Source of the DNA: Bolinopsis microptera
Taxonomy: Eukaryota > Ctenophora > Tentaculata > Lobata > Bolinopsidae
Reading direction: 5' to 3'
NCBI RefSeq assembly: GCF_026151205.1
Contig: NC_087073.1
Coordinates: 7,151,001 to 7,215,000 of the forward strand
Length of the DNA: 64,000 nt
Position 1 is the stretch's first letter. Every line of letters starts with the position of its first letter. Both the position numbers and the translations under genes were made by a program. This document shows, piece by piece, positions 1-10,599 of the stretch. A model generated the notes under the pieces. It was not told where the DNA came from. It saw nothing but the letters and a program-made list of their open reading frames with translations, and did no database searches.

Positions 1-158
1 TGAGAGCCATTATGGATATAATATAATTTCCGGGTGCAGGTGGTTTTGGTGCTTCAGGTGGTGCAGTTTTAACATTGAACCCTCTCTTTATTTTTATTTT
101 TAAAGAGTTATAGTGGATCTAGTGATATTAATGTAATTTAATGTAATATTTTGGAATT

Positions 159-318
159 AGGGTCGTTCACATATTACGTAATCAGCTGAGGGGGGGGGGG
201 GGGCCGGGGGGTTCCGAATGATTATGGTTCCGAATGATTATGCTAATTTTGACACGATAGCTATGACCTGTAAAACTGTTCCTACAAATTATTACGTAAT
301 AATATGTGAACGACCCCT
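159..318. mobile_element. Short MITE with GGGTCGTTCACAT termini
   Basis: The left end reads GGGTCGTTCACATATTACGT and the right end carries the same sequence inverted (AATATGTGAACGACCC), enclosing about 160 bp with no coding potential. A run of G residues near 190-212 lies inside. The flanks are TTA on the left and CTTA on the right, so a TA target duplication is possible but not proven. Ends of this kind occur on several invertebrate DNA-transposon MITEs; I do not assign a superfamily. Confidence 0.6.
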
Positions 319-385
319 TACATATAAGTTTGTGCCCCAAACTAGCATTGCTAATTATTGTTGATCAATGTAATGAAGTTATAGT

Positions 386-669
386 TGCTGTGTATACACT
401 AGAACAAGAGAGACACTTACTTTCCAGACATAAACCCCTAATAAATAAAATCAATTAGTACAGGAATATAACAAGATACAACACCCTTCCACGAAAGCTT
501 CTTCCAATTGTTCCAACCAGCTGTTGAGATATGTGGCATTACCGCACCAGGGCTCTTTTCTCGTCGCCATTTGCTGTGTATACACTAGAACAAGAGAGAC
601 ACTTACTTTCCAGACATAAACCCCTAATAAATAAAATCAATTAGTACAGGAATATAACAAGATACAACA
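386..669 (-). mobile_element. LTR-retrotransposon scrap: duplicated 98-bp segment flanking a gag-like start
   Basis: A 98-bp segment beginning TGCTGTGTATACACTAGAAC occurs at 386-483 and again, essentially unchanged, at 572-669. The 88 bp between them, read on the minus strand, opens with an ATG (571-569) followed by about 29 sense codons (MATRKEPWCGNATYLNSWLEQ, then LEEAF). This is a short Trp/Leu-rich start of the kind seen in Gypsy/Mag-type Gag proteins. A repeated segment directly upstream of a gag-like start would fit the inner edge of an LTR, with the rest deleted. No reverse transcriptase is nearby, and the assignment rests on layout rather than a confident domain match. Confidence 0.4.
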
Positions 670-788
670 ATAATCGTTAGTAGCATTTAGTTAGGCGTAA
701 GTAAGTACAAGCAGTAAGTAACACCAAGCAGTCGATAAGTTTTAAATTTAAATGCATGAGAATATAAACCAAAATGTGAAAGTAATTT

Positions 789-1169
789 AATATAGCGTTC
801 GACAAAAAAACGGGCTCAACAACAAAAACAGGCTCAATTCAAATCGTTTTGTTAGTGTAGCGGTGCTGGGGCTGGGGTGCTGTGATGCATGTGCATGTGG
901 CTGCTGGTGGGTGTTTCTTCCATCTGAAAGGTGATGTGGTTGTGACATATTATATACGAATGGTAAATGAAATTTTACATGAATCCATCTTTGAAATATT
1001 ATGTAAGATAATGTTATAATTACCAGCATACTTATTACTAAGTAAAGGCGCACACATAGCTTTAATATCTATTTTCGGTCTTTCCTCGGCCTCCTTCACT
1101 TTCTTGTCCTTCTTCTTATCATCCTTCACCTTCTTTTCCTCCTTCTTCTTCGCCTTGTTCACTTTCTTT
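789..1169 (-). CDS. Possible 3' end of a Lys/Glu-rich host gene (two exons, unrecognised)
   Basis: A first candidate exon (1169-1024) follows an AG acceptor and encodes a strongly charged segment made almost entirely of Lys, Glu and Asp, then PKIDIKAMCAPLLSNKY. It ends at GCTG|GTAATT. A second candidate exon starts at 923 after CACCTTTCAG and stays open to a stop near 789, encoding a His/Gln/Ser/Pro-rich tail that ends in a hydrophobic stretch (FELSLFLLLSPFF). The phases match if these splice sites are used. A slightly upstream donor (GTATGC) would give a different, shorter tail. I do not recognise the protein; simple charged composition can mimic coding sequence, so confidence is low. Confidence 0.3.
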
Positions 1170-1228
1170 CTCAAACAACTTTATCTATATTTTGTTATAC
1201 ATGTAGTAAAACATTAGCCTAGTTACCC

Positions 1229-1229
<1 letters not shown>

Positions 1230-1269
<40 letters not shown>
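1230..1269. repeat. Poly-C tract, about 40 nt
   Basis: An uninterrupted run of about 40 C residues. Such a run is prone to length errors in sequencing. The remainder of 670-1544, apart from the candidate exons at 789-1169, shows nothing I can support. Confidence 0.9.
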
Positions 1270-1271
<2 letters not shown>

Positions 1272-1548
1272 TGGCCTTAACTTAAATGGTGATTAAGAAG
1301 CCATTTTCTCAACATTTAGAATACTTAACAACCTTTTCTTTGTCAGTGTTTAGTCATGTGTACTGTGTAGTAATATTAAACGATTCAAAAGTCAAATTGT
1401 TATAAAACTTTTCTATAAGTTCATCATTTTATACATATTATCCACTTACCAGTTGCCCAATCCTTTGTCTTGGTCTGGAAAGTGGTAAATATAATTAGCT
1501 TTACCTGATATCTGAACGATAGTGCAATCCAACACTATATCACTATAT

Positions 1549-4512
1549 GGGCAATTCCACGGTAAGGTTCCACTTGGTGAAAATGAAAAATGTTAAGATA
1601 GGCACCTAATTTTGGTTAAGGGGGGGGGGTTCACCCTGATTTTTTTGTGAAAATTAGTTTCGAGATAGCAGTTGACCAACAAACTAGGACCGGTGACCGA
1701 ACTTTTGAGGGGGTCCCGGACCCCAACCGCCAAACGGTGCCTGCGGGGCAGCCACGCCCATATTTGATCCAAATTAGGCCCAATTTAGCCAAATACCCTG
1801 AACATGCCCAAAACCCAGATTTTAGGTGCTCTACTTGTAGCTAGTGGTCCCCTGAACTCGTATATGAATTTTCATCAAGATTGGACAAAAAATGACTGAG
1901 TTATGAGCCAAAAACCATATGACCATATTTGGGCATACGCACCAAATTTGATCGATTTTGGCCCATAAATTGGTCAAATATCAATATTTTTGAATGAAAC
2001 CAACTTTATATGGAAGATAAGCCTATACTACAGATTCTCTATGATTATCAGCTCAATATCTACCTAACTGTGGATTCTGTGTTCAAATAGTTGCAAAAAA
2101 TGAACAAAATCGCCCATATCTCAGTTCGCGATATTTGCAAAACTGACTTCGCTCAAAACAATAGAACTCAATAGGGTTTCAATATTTTTTCATGAAATTT
2201 TCAGAATCAACGTAGAATCGCATTTCGACCTTAAGTTTTAATATGGAATTTTGAGTTAGGCCTTTAAAAAAATTTGGCGGCCAAATTCTGAAATTTGCCG
2301 GGCATTTTTCAGAATTTGGCCGCCAAATTTTTTTAAAGGCCTAACTCAAAATTCCATATTAAAACTTAAGGTCGAAATGCGATTCTACGTTGATTCTGAA
2401 AATTTCATGTAAAAATATTGAAACCCTATTGAGTTCTATTGTTTTGAACGAAATCAGTTTCGCAAATATCGCGAACTGAGATATGGGCGATTTTGTTCAT
2501 TTTTTGCAATTAATTGAACACAGAATCCACAGTTAGGTAGATATTGAGCTGATAATCATAGAGAATCTGTAGTATAGGCTTATCTTCCATATAAAGTTGG
2601 TTTCATTCAAAAATATTGATATTTGACCAATTTATGGGCCAAAATCGATCAAATTTGGTGCGTATGCCCAAATATGGTCATATGGTTTTTGGCTCATAAC
2701 TCAGTCATTTTTTGTCCAATCTTGATGAAAATTCATATACGAGTTCAGGGGACCACTAGCTACAAGTAGAGCACCTAAAATCTGGGTTTTGGGCATGTTC
2801 AGGGTATTTGGCTAAATTGGGCCTAATTTGGACCAAATATGGGCGTGGCTGCCCCGCGGGCACCGTTTGGCGGTTGGGGTCCGGGACCCCCTCAAAAGTT
2901 CGGTCACCGGTCCTAGTTTGTTGGTCAACTGCTATCTCGAAACCAAGTTTCACAAAAAATTCAGGGTGAACCCCCAGCCTTAAAATATGTTCATTAGACT
3001 CTTAACCTTACAGGTCAACAAAAGTTTTTTGTTTCATATTGCATTAACTTTTGATTTTTCTCATTCAAAGGAACGCTACTCGGAAATTTAAAAAATCATT
3101 CAAATTTTCAAAAGGCCATAGTTTGGGTATGCAGCAATATTTCTCTATGAAATTCCATACAATTAAGCATAGGCATAAGAATGAGAGCTATGCAAAGTTT
3201 CAAAACCGTTACTCAAATACTTTTTCTAAAAAATTTCCACAAAGATGGTGTCGCGTCCGTCACAAAATTAAGCAAAAAAGTTTTTTCAGAGCCACATAGT
3301 GCTATTTATATTAAAAAAACCACTGTAACCTATCTCTTCTGAAGGTAAGGGAGTATCGTAGAAATTATCAGACTTGTATCTTTTAAGAAAAAATTTTTGG
3401 AAGGGGGGTCCCAACTTGTCGCGTCCGTCACATTTTTTTGAAAATGCTCCAAAAAATCTTTTAACAGACTTTAAATGCATTTTTGTTAAAGCTGAGACCG
3501 TCCTTAACAAAACGATGTTGTCAAATCAAAAATTGGACAGAAAATGACTGAGTTATGTATAATTTTGTATATGCCCATATATGGGCGTACGGCTCACTTT
3601 TAGCCATTTTTATCCATATTTCCATTATTTTGACTAAAACCAAGACAATTTGAAGTCAAATAAGGTTTGACTATGTTGACTAGACTATCAAATAACATCA
3701 TATGCAATTCAATAATTAAATTTACTGAGTTTTGCCATTTTATTTGCCTTAACCTTTTTCAGGGGTAAAAGGCACAAAAAATGGACTTTACCCTATTTTC
3801 GCATATTTTTGAAGTAAAAATTGAATATCTTCCACATTTTAAACACTAAAGTAATGAAACTTTTGGGAGATGGTCTCAACAGTGTGATGTGTTGAACAGA
3901 GATGAATGTTTTACCAGAGTTATAAATTTGTTCAAGTAGAGAAATAATTGCTGCCCCTAGATTGATACCCTAGCGTATGCCCAAAATGGACGATTTTGGC
4001 TATTGCAGACCTCGTGGAAGTACTTGCGGCCTAAAAATTGGCATAAATATAGAATGAAGGTCACTGAACAAGATAAAAGTGTCAAATAGAAGATTTGGAG
4101 AAATTGAAAAAAACGTGAGTCCGTCACAGTCACGTCCGTCACAATTTGAAAATGGCGCCACGCAAACAAAAACTGAGCAATCTCCAAAAAAATGGTATCT
4201 CAGAAATCCCTAAACCTTTTTCTATCACTGCATGTCCAAATTAGAAATAATAGATAACGTTTTGAGATAGATTTGGGTACCTTCTGAGTAGACACCCAAA
4301 AAAAGTGTCATATTTAAGTCGCATCCGTCACAGGGGTGCTATCTCAGAAAGTAATAATGGTAGGGGTCTGAAATTTTCACACAACCTATAGAAAGGTTAA
4401 ATGTGGACTAATAAATAGTTTAAACTGATAAAGAAGCAACATCCTGAGCACAACATTCGTTTGAACTTTAAAAAATGGCATAATCGTGGTGTCCGTCACG
4501 GTGGAATTGCCC
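1549..4512. mobile_element. 2.96-kb non-autonomous DNA transposon with GGGCAATTCCAC termini
   Basis: The left terminus GGGCAATTCCACGGT (from 1549) and the right terminus ACGGTGGAATTGCCC (to 4512) are inverted copies of each other. Both are flanked by ATAT (1545-1548 and 4513-4516), a likely 4-bp target duplication, though the palindromic ATAT leaves the boundary ambiguous. There is no transposase; the short open frames inside are not convincing. The left half holds a very large palindrome (1612-2985). The right half holds at least six copies of a TCCGTCAC motif (near 3249, 3420, 4120, 4132, 4321, 4490), the last inside the terminal repeat. Repeated subterminal motifs of this kind often bind transposase in other elements; that role here is inference. 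The superfamily is not assigned. Confidence 0.7.
1612..2985. repeat. Giant palindrome, arms about 680 bp
   Basis: The sequence from about 1612 to 2280 recurs as its reverse complement from about 2310 to 2985, nearly identical. The centre is TTGGCGGCCAAATTC...GAATTTGGCCGCCAA. Because the arms match so closely, the same 65-codon open frame appears on the plus strand (1647-1844) and the minus strand (2756-2953). A single strand could fold into a hairpin of about 1.37 kb. It lies wholly inside the GGGCAATTCCAC element and is either part of it or a nested foldback. Confidence 0.85.
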
Positions 4513-4772
4513 ATATGTTTCCCGCTTAAATGGGCACTTCGTACTTGAACTTTTCTTGAATATTTTCACTCCAGTCTTGAGTGATGATACATTTTTCTGA
4601 CTTTTTGAGTATTGGAAAAAATTCGTCGTGATGAAAATACAATTTTTTGGAGGAGATATTTGACTGTCATCTTCTCTAGACTATTTCCTGTCTCTGTTAT
4701 GTCTATTGTCTAGCAGTTCTCTTGCTTTGTTTTTTTTCTTGCGCTTCTTGCCTGTGTACGTTTCTTCTACAA

Positions 4773-5231
4773 TCACGAATACATAGATTCCGATTCTACA
4801 GAAGTAGGGGGTACGACAAACAATGCACGACGTATTTCTTTGAAAGTGTCAGTTTCCTGCGTGTTAGTCGTAAATAGACCAATCTCCCGAGCGAAAGTAT
4901 CTGTCCTGTCTACCGTAGGTGTAATAGAATTTCTGCCCTTTAGTAGGTCTGATGATTCTTTTGTCAGCGGGATAGGATTGGAACCTGCACTTGACAGTAA
5001 GCTAAAAGAAAGGGGGAAAATCTATAAATGAATACATAACAATTAGCAGGGTGAATATCAACGAGAGAAAAGGTGTGAGTCAACAAATAACAAATACTTA
5101 AACACAAATACTTGGTGTCTGGGATCTCAGTAATAAACCTTGTTTGCTTCTTTGTGGTATTTTTCAGCACAGACGTACATGTGTCAAGGCCACAGCAGCC
5201 ACATCGTTTTTTGCCCTTCTTACAACCCTTC
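4773..5231 (-). CDS. Candidate Cys-rich terminal exons, unrecognised
   Basis: Two minus-strand exons fit together by phase. The first (5231-5112) encodes a basic, cysteine-dense stretch (GCKKGKKRCGCCGLDTC) followed by a Thr/Lys-rich segment and ends AA|GTATTT in phase 2. The intron is about 120 bp and T-rich. The second exon (4989-4773), after CTGTCAAG, begins in the matching phase and runs 71 codons to TGA through a polar, Thr/Glu-rich sequence ending ESESMYS. The clustered cysteines could bind zinc, but I recognise no family. The exon start at 5231 is uncertain. The exon at 5526-5306 may belong to the same gene or the same decayed transposon. Confidence 0.35.
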
Positions 5232-5305
5232 CTTCATGTCGTCCCTGACATTCTAAACTGGTTACACAATAGAAGAGCAGAATTTCCCACCAACTTCCTT
5301 CCTGG

Positions 5306-5526
5306 TTATGCCTTTTTTGATGTCGGCGAAAAGCATAGCCATTTTCTCAAAATTTGTATACCCCTGTGCTGACAAGAGTAATATTTCTTCAGAATAGGAG
5401 GCTGGCAGGGACCCTGGTCTATTATGTTCCTCTTGAAATCAGCAGTGAGGACGACGTCTCTAAATAGCTCCTTGTCTGTTGGGTACTCCTTTATCGATAA
5501 CAGCTGCAAGGTCTCCATCGTAGCTT
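5306..5526 (-). CDS. Candidate exon with GPCQPP motif, possibly hAT/ZMYM-type zinc-finger relic
   Basis: An AG acceptor (GATGAATTTCAG) precedes an open frame with METLQLLSIKEYP, then a segment ending IIDQGPCQPPILKKYYSC. The order 'I.. GPCQPP' followed by aromatic residues recalls the TTF-type zinc finger that precedes many hAT transposases, but the later Trp and Cys residues expected there are not clearly present. A donor at AGGG|GTATAC would cut the frame before its stop at 5306. It could instead be a host exon joined to the Cys-rich exons downstream. Confidence 0.3.
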
Positions 5527-5910
5527 CTGAAATTCATCAAACATTAACTCCACGAATGTGTATGTGCTATGTCATGTGTGTACTGTGCGAGTGTTTTGTG
5601 ATGTGTGGGAACTATGAATTATGATATAGCCAAAAGGTCGTAGAGTGAATAGTGATGAATAATGATCATGATATTGTCTACTGATCTTAGAAACTTTAAA
5701 AGTACACAACGCACAGAGCACACACTTCTGACATTGGTCCCATCACACAATTGTCACGGCCTTTTCATATCAGCGGACTTTCCCAGTGTGTATTTGTACT
5801 GTATTAGGTAGTTATTGAATATATATCTTAATTCTAAACATCTGATAGCAGTCGAGATCGGTTTCTTAGACGAATCAAAATAAAATTAGATTGCAAAAAG
5901 AATCATGATT

Positions 5911-6198
5911 CTATACTATGTTTATATCTTCCTTAAGCACTCCTTCCGAAAAATAAAAATTGCCATCATCCAACGAAGTAAAAGTCGCGAAATCCTGTGT
6001 TTCTACAATCTTTACCTCCAGTCTGTGGAGCCTCCCATAAGCCTCTTCCCCCATAATAACTACAAGGAACTCCTTGTTGTGTTTCTCCAATCTTTTTATC
6101 ACTCTAGAAACTTTGTTTCTAGAGTAACGTTTACTGCCATGATAGGGAGTATCAGCTTCTAAACTGTACGCCGTACGGTCGTTCTCACAGTAAAGCAC
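5911..6198 (-). CDS. Unrecognised 95-codon open frame
   Basis: A minus-strand frame of 95 codons with balanced composition (charged KRLEKHNKEF, then a hydrophobic strand LVVIMGEEAYG and an acidic tail) ends in a stop at 5911. The mixed hydrophobic/charged pattern looks more like a real protein segment than chance, but I see no motif, no clear splice signals and no family resemblance. It may be a terminal exon or a transposon fragment. Between 5527 and 5910 I see nothing else. Confidence 0.25.
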   Translation of the reverse strand: MLYCENDRTAYSLEADTPYHGSKRYSRNKVSRVIKRLEKHNKEFLVVIMGEEAYGRLHRLEVKIVETQDFATFTSLDDGNFYFSEGVLKEDINIV

Positions 6199-6422
6199 GT
6201 GGACTATATTATCAGCTAACCATTAGCCATTAGGATAGCAAACGACTTGAAAGTAAATTTTTGGTAATTCAGTGGTTGAGCCAAGACCATAATTCTGAAC
6301 AGACGGGCATGTTCTTCAATGTTCACTCTTGCAAAGTTATTTTATCGAGCCGATGTAAATAAAAGTATTAAATTGAATCAGTAAATGTTTATAACAATCT
6401 GATAAGTATCTTAAAACCGCTT

Positions 6423-6722
6423 TCAGTATGAATGAGCCTCCTCAGTCTCCTCACTTTCTAATAGCCGTTGACGGATATCAGAAGACTGTAAGCCGGCTAT
6501 GAAAGACTCTCGTATAGCTTCACTCTGGTGTTTAGCCTGATGTTTAGCCTGATGTTTAGCCTGATCAACATCGCTAAAATCACAGTCCATGGCCAGTTTT
6601 TGATAATACGTGTCTACCATTTGGGAGTCTTGCTTGCAGGAGTCAGGTGGTCCGTCAAGGCCAAGAATTTGGGTCAATCTCTGGAGCCTGTTGAAGTCCA
6701 ATCCCACGGAGTGGGCAGCCAA
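6423..6722 (-). pseudogene. Retrotransposon Gag-like fragment
   Basis: The 99-codon frame reads like the middle of a Ty3/Gypsy-type Gag: 'DTYYQKLAMDCDF', then a spacer, then 'SEAIRESFIAGLQSSDIRQR' and LLESE. In Gag proteins this spot carries a conserved helix of the form IRD-x-hydrophobic-GI-x-LR-x-LL. The spacer contains three exact copies of a 12-bp unit encoding QAKH, an in-frame expansion. The fragment has no nucleocapsid knuckle, protease or polymerase, so it is a relic. Its link to the LTR-like scrap at 386-669 is possible but unproven. Confidence 0.45.
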
Positions 6723-6761
6723 TTAGAGAGACTCATTGCGTTTGTAGCCCTTCCGAAATGA

Positions 6762-7509
6762 TGACGGTCCCCTTTCAGTATCGTCTACATATCCAGTGAA
6801 CTTACATGTCTTACAACTCATTTTTAGGGATGAAAAGATTCCTGACCTTTCTTCAGGGATTTCTGTTACTGTAAAACTAGTAGGAAGGCTTCCTATATTT
6901 AACGCCTAAACGTACTATAATATCCAATACAATACTCTTTAATACTACCCTTTCTTCCCCGTCTTTCTCCTTTCTTTATATTTAGATCCTCTTTTCCATC
7001 TTATACGAAGAAGTACAAATAAAACACTTCGATTTATAGTAAGAAGTAGGAAAACAAAATTATCAAAAAGTGAAATACAAAAATAAATAAAGAATAAAAA
7101 CAAGTCATCTTCTTGCTTCATGCGCCTCGCGATTTGGTCGTTGTGGACAAGAGCGGAGAGCTCAAGCCCGCCATCTGTTGGTGGCCCAGTTGTTTTGGGA
7201 TATAGCGATAATTGATAACTAGATATTACTTGGAGAAAATATATAAATAACGACACAATCTATAATAATTGTAAGACCCAAAAGTCGGTTCAAAAAAGAA
7301 CCGACAGTTGGTATTATCTCACAGTGTTAGTCATCACATCTTACACAATTTATATAAAGGCTCCATCTAATCGAGACATGTGCATGATTAGAATCTGACT
7401 ACGCCTGGTTAGCATTAGTAAGCATACTTACGGCCGAAGCCGGCAACATGTAGTCAGAGTGGAAGAGTGGTGACGTAACATAATTTCACAAGTTTCGGTA
7501 AGTCCCCAC
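6762..7509. other. Gene-free stretch
   Basis: AT-rich with no convincing coding frame. A perfect 8-bp-stem hairpin (GTCGGTTC, loop of six A, GAACCGAC) lies at about 7284-7305. Nothing else is supported. Confidence 0.5.
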
Positions 7510-8635
7510 CTAAGATGAGAAGTATGTATGATACCGGGCGAAAAGTACGTACTTGTACTTTATTTTGAAAAGTACGTATGATACCTCAGTGTACGATTCA
7601 AAAATTTTTCAAACTTTCAGTCTCTTTGAATTGGGTGGTACATAGCTCAGTGGGGCAGCCTTCAGCGCATTTACCATAGACTTAAACCTTGCACAGTCGA
7701 TCTTAGCCAGGGGTAACCCAGCTTCAAAAAAGAAGCTTGCAATAGCTTCGTCACAAGCAGTTTGTTTTCCGGTGTCATGCATCTTCTTAATTGTGAGCTG
7801 CTTACTAAAATCGTTTCTTGCGAAATTTCTCCGGGCGGAAGCTGCATTTTTATTCAATGTGTCCTTCACGTCACTGATGCTTTTTATTTCATGTGCTATA
7901 CTAGCTGGTACTGCGCTACACGACAAAAGATGCAACCTAATCTTAGAAGCAGTCCCCTTGTAACTTGAGCTACAATATTTACACTTGAGAAGATGGTTTC
8001 CACTCTTGTCCATTCACTGCTTTCTACGTAATTCCATTCTACTCCACGAGCTTTCGGCATGATCCGGATCGCTAAGAATAAAACTAAAAGATTAGCAAAC
8101 AACATTGTGACGAAGTATATTTGAATGTTCGAGTCGACAAAACAACATTCTCAAAGCATGGACGTTCAGCTAAATAAATCTTGACCTGTACAATTTAAAC
8201 TGCCAAAACAGTAATCCGATCTTATGATTGTAAACACCAAGTGCTCGGTCTAATACAATTGCTAAGACATCGCAATTTCATATGCAATGTCAGTATCGTA
8301 TACATTATGATGAAATCGAATTAAATAATTTTGTCGCGACATGTACAACGTAAAAGACTAACATGAGCCTCGGAAATGAACTACTCAGGGATAGCTACGC
8401 GCCGTGCCACGTGTAACGCCGCGCTAAAACTCTCGCTAAAACTCTTCTTAGATGATCTAGAACTTATAAGACTCTGAAATCGCGCGAAATTTTAAAAACC
8501 GCTCGAAAGTTTGACACGTGCCGACACGTGCACTGCACTACATTATTATATCTGCGTACTTTTCCGCAGTATTTTAAAAGTACGTACTTGTACGATACTT
8601 TGAAAAGTACGTATGATACATACTTCTCATCTTAG
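7510..8635 (-). mobile_element. hAT-superfamily relic, 8-bp target duplication GTCCCCAC
   Basis: The left terminus CTAAGATGAGAAGTATGTAT (7510) is repeated inverted at the right end (…ATACATACTTCTCATCTTAG, to 8635). The element is flanked by an exact 8-bp direct repeat GTCCCCAC at 7502-7509 and 8636-8643. Eight-base target duplications are the hAT hallmark. Inside lies the N-terminal part of a transposase gene; the remainder of the coding region is missing, so the copy is a deletion derivative of about 1.1 kb. Subterminal AAGTACGTAC-type repeats occur near both ends. Confidence 0.85.
7609..8060 (-). pseudogene. hAT transposase N-terminus with BED zinc finger, frameshifted
   Basis: From the ATG at 8060 the frame gives MPKARGVEWNYVESSEW. 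It then shifts by one base near 8013 into the frame carrying 'KCKYCSSSYKG' and 'IRLHLLSC', a BED-type zinc finger (Cys-x2-Cys … His-x4-Cys) that binds DNA at hAT element ends. The frame continues for about 90 codons (including CDEAIASFFFEAGLPL, a common hAT segment after the finger) and stops at 7609. The RNase-H catalytic domain and dimerisation region are absent. The frameshift and truncation make it non-functional. Confidence 0.7.
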
Positions 8636-8643
8636 GTCCCCAC

Positions 8644-10082
8644 CAAATAGGTGACACTTTATCTCAAAGAGAGCTTATAGAGTTAGATTAATTTCAATCA
8701 CAATTTTTAGAGTCCGGTGCAACCGGCTTTACTTTAGATTAGTTATTTTTATTCCTTAATTCATCTGACTCAAGTTTGAAGAACTTTTGGTAGAGGCTAC
8801 TGCGGACTGCCACCGTACTTATATTACTTTTAGCAGTCTATAACTTAACAAATGATAGAGTCACATAATTAGGCCGGCAGAATGTCCGGTATTGGGTTTA
8901 AAAGAGTAATATATTGTAACTATTGAGAACTGGCCCGGGATAGGAAAGGAGATCCGTTAGGTGGAGACTGGAGAGGTTCCAGTGCGTACTGGATAGCGGA
9001 TATCCAGGACAGTCTGCATCGAGATTGACTGTAGGTCTAGTCAGAGGTCGAGAGAAAGTACTATGTCCGCCGTCGTGTCCAGTGAGAGGTTCCAGGTCCA
9101 GCAGCAGGAGAGAGCGAGAGCGGGAGAGAGTGAGTCCAACCTTTGAAGGAGTGAGAAAGAATGTCCAACCTTTGAACAGGGTTCTGGTAGGAGTTATATC
9201 AAAGAATCTTCCTGTGAATCGGAACGATTCAAAATAAGGGGGAAGTCCAAGTCCAACCTTTGAATGGGGTTCTGGTATGATTTATATAATCCATCGTTGA
9301 TGGGCTTTTAATGAGTTCGTTGTTATCTTTTGACGCGTGTTGGTGAGAGGTGCCACGTCAATGCGTTCCCAGTTTAATCTAGATTACTTTGTAACACCTC
9401 CGCTCCGTTCCTGTGAATCGAAGCGATTCAATCATCTTTGAATTTCCCCGTCAATATTCAAAGAGAGTGTGAGAGGAGTGTACGTAATCACAGCCTTGCA
9501 ACTTCGACTGGAACAGGAGAAAAATAGGTGGGCCGTGTATCTTACAATAATGATTAACTGTAAAAAGTCAATAGAATGATAAATCTCTATATTATCTCTG
9601 TTAGTCAATAGCTTAAAATGATAATACCCACAAGGCACAGCACACACTCACACTCACTGCTGAGACTAACAAAGAGAATTAATACACTACCAAATCACTT
9701 CAATTATAATATAATCTGTCACTTCTCTGCTACACTAACTGGTTCTTCTGATGAACTTGTTCTTCTGTAGTTCCTCCTCAAACAGAATACGATACAATTG
9801 TCCTTATACAAATGAATACGAGAAATTTCTCAACACCGAACCTTTCTCAACACTGAACTGATCTTAACACCGACAGTTCCTTGACACTGAACAGTTCTTG
9901 AGTTCTCCACACCGAACCGTTCCAGAGTTCCTAAACACTGAATATCAACACCGATAGCTCCAGAGCTAGAGTTCCTCTTCCTAGTGACAGCTAACAGAAA
10001 TAACAGCTAACCGTATCGACAGCCAACAGCAGCTCCTAAGGACAGGTCATTGTTCCTATAAATGAAAGTAATTTTTAGTAAC
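8644..10082. other. Gene-poor stretch with imperfect local repeats
   Basis: Between about 9130 and 9270 the phrase GTCCAACCTTTGAA recurs three times with partial repetition of a following GGGTTCTGGTA segment. Between about 9830 and 9980 there is a degenerate run of units around 'ACACTGAAC' and 'ACACCGA'. No coding frame here looks real. Confidence 0.5.
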
Positions 10083-10393
10083 CTTAAGGATGTAATATAA
10101 TCTAATATATCATCATTACCAGTTTCTGCCTTCTCCAGCAAACCGTAAAAATGGTTCATTAAATAATCTATTTTGGCGACATCTACCGTATAATACGAAT
10201 TTATAAAGTTAACGTGTTTACAATCGTTCTCCAGTTTTTGTTTCAATACAATTTTATGTCTGGAAATTTTAGTGTTTGATTTAATCCCTAAATCAATTCC
10301 CAGTGACTGGTTGTGCGTGATTTCGTGTGTAATGTGCTCATCCTTAACATGCTCGAACAGATTGAGACAAAGTTTAGGTGACAGGGTAGGAAG
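10083..10393 (-). CDS. Candidate internal exon, unrecognised protein
   Basis: A minus-strand frame open from an AG acceptor (ACATTAG, end at 10394) to a donor (TTAAG|GTTACT, 10083) encodes about 103 residues of balanced, helical-looking sequence, including LPTLSPKLCLNLFEHVK near its start and AKIDYLMNHFYGLLEKAE near its end. In-frame stops lie just outside both proposed splice sites. No family is recognised. Nearby frames at 10408-10596 (minus; hydrophobic, then SEKGSYHYLYRTMPG) may be another exon, but I could not link the two by phase. Confidence 0.35.
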
Positions 10394-10599
10394 CTAATGT
10401 CCAAATGTTAGGTCTGATTGAGTACTAACGTACATCGACGGGTGTCATAGGGGTTGCCAGGCATTGTTCTGTAGAGGTAGTGGTATGAACCCTTCTCTGA
10501 ATAACTTGTAACAAAAGAATACACAATTATAATAAATACAAATAGAAGAATAAAATAGAGCAATACAAGTGAATACGTGAAAGTGATACTTGGCACTCA

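Noticed and set aside
1647..2953. Mirrored 65-codon frames on opposite strands
   Set aside because: They are the two arms of one palindrome, with no protein motif.
7284..7305. Hairpin GTCGGTTC-A6-GAACCGAC as a bacterial-type terminator or histone stem-loop
   Set aside because: The context is eukaryotic, the stem does not match the histone 3' element, and no gene ends here.
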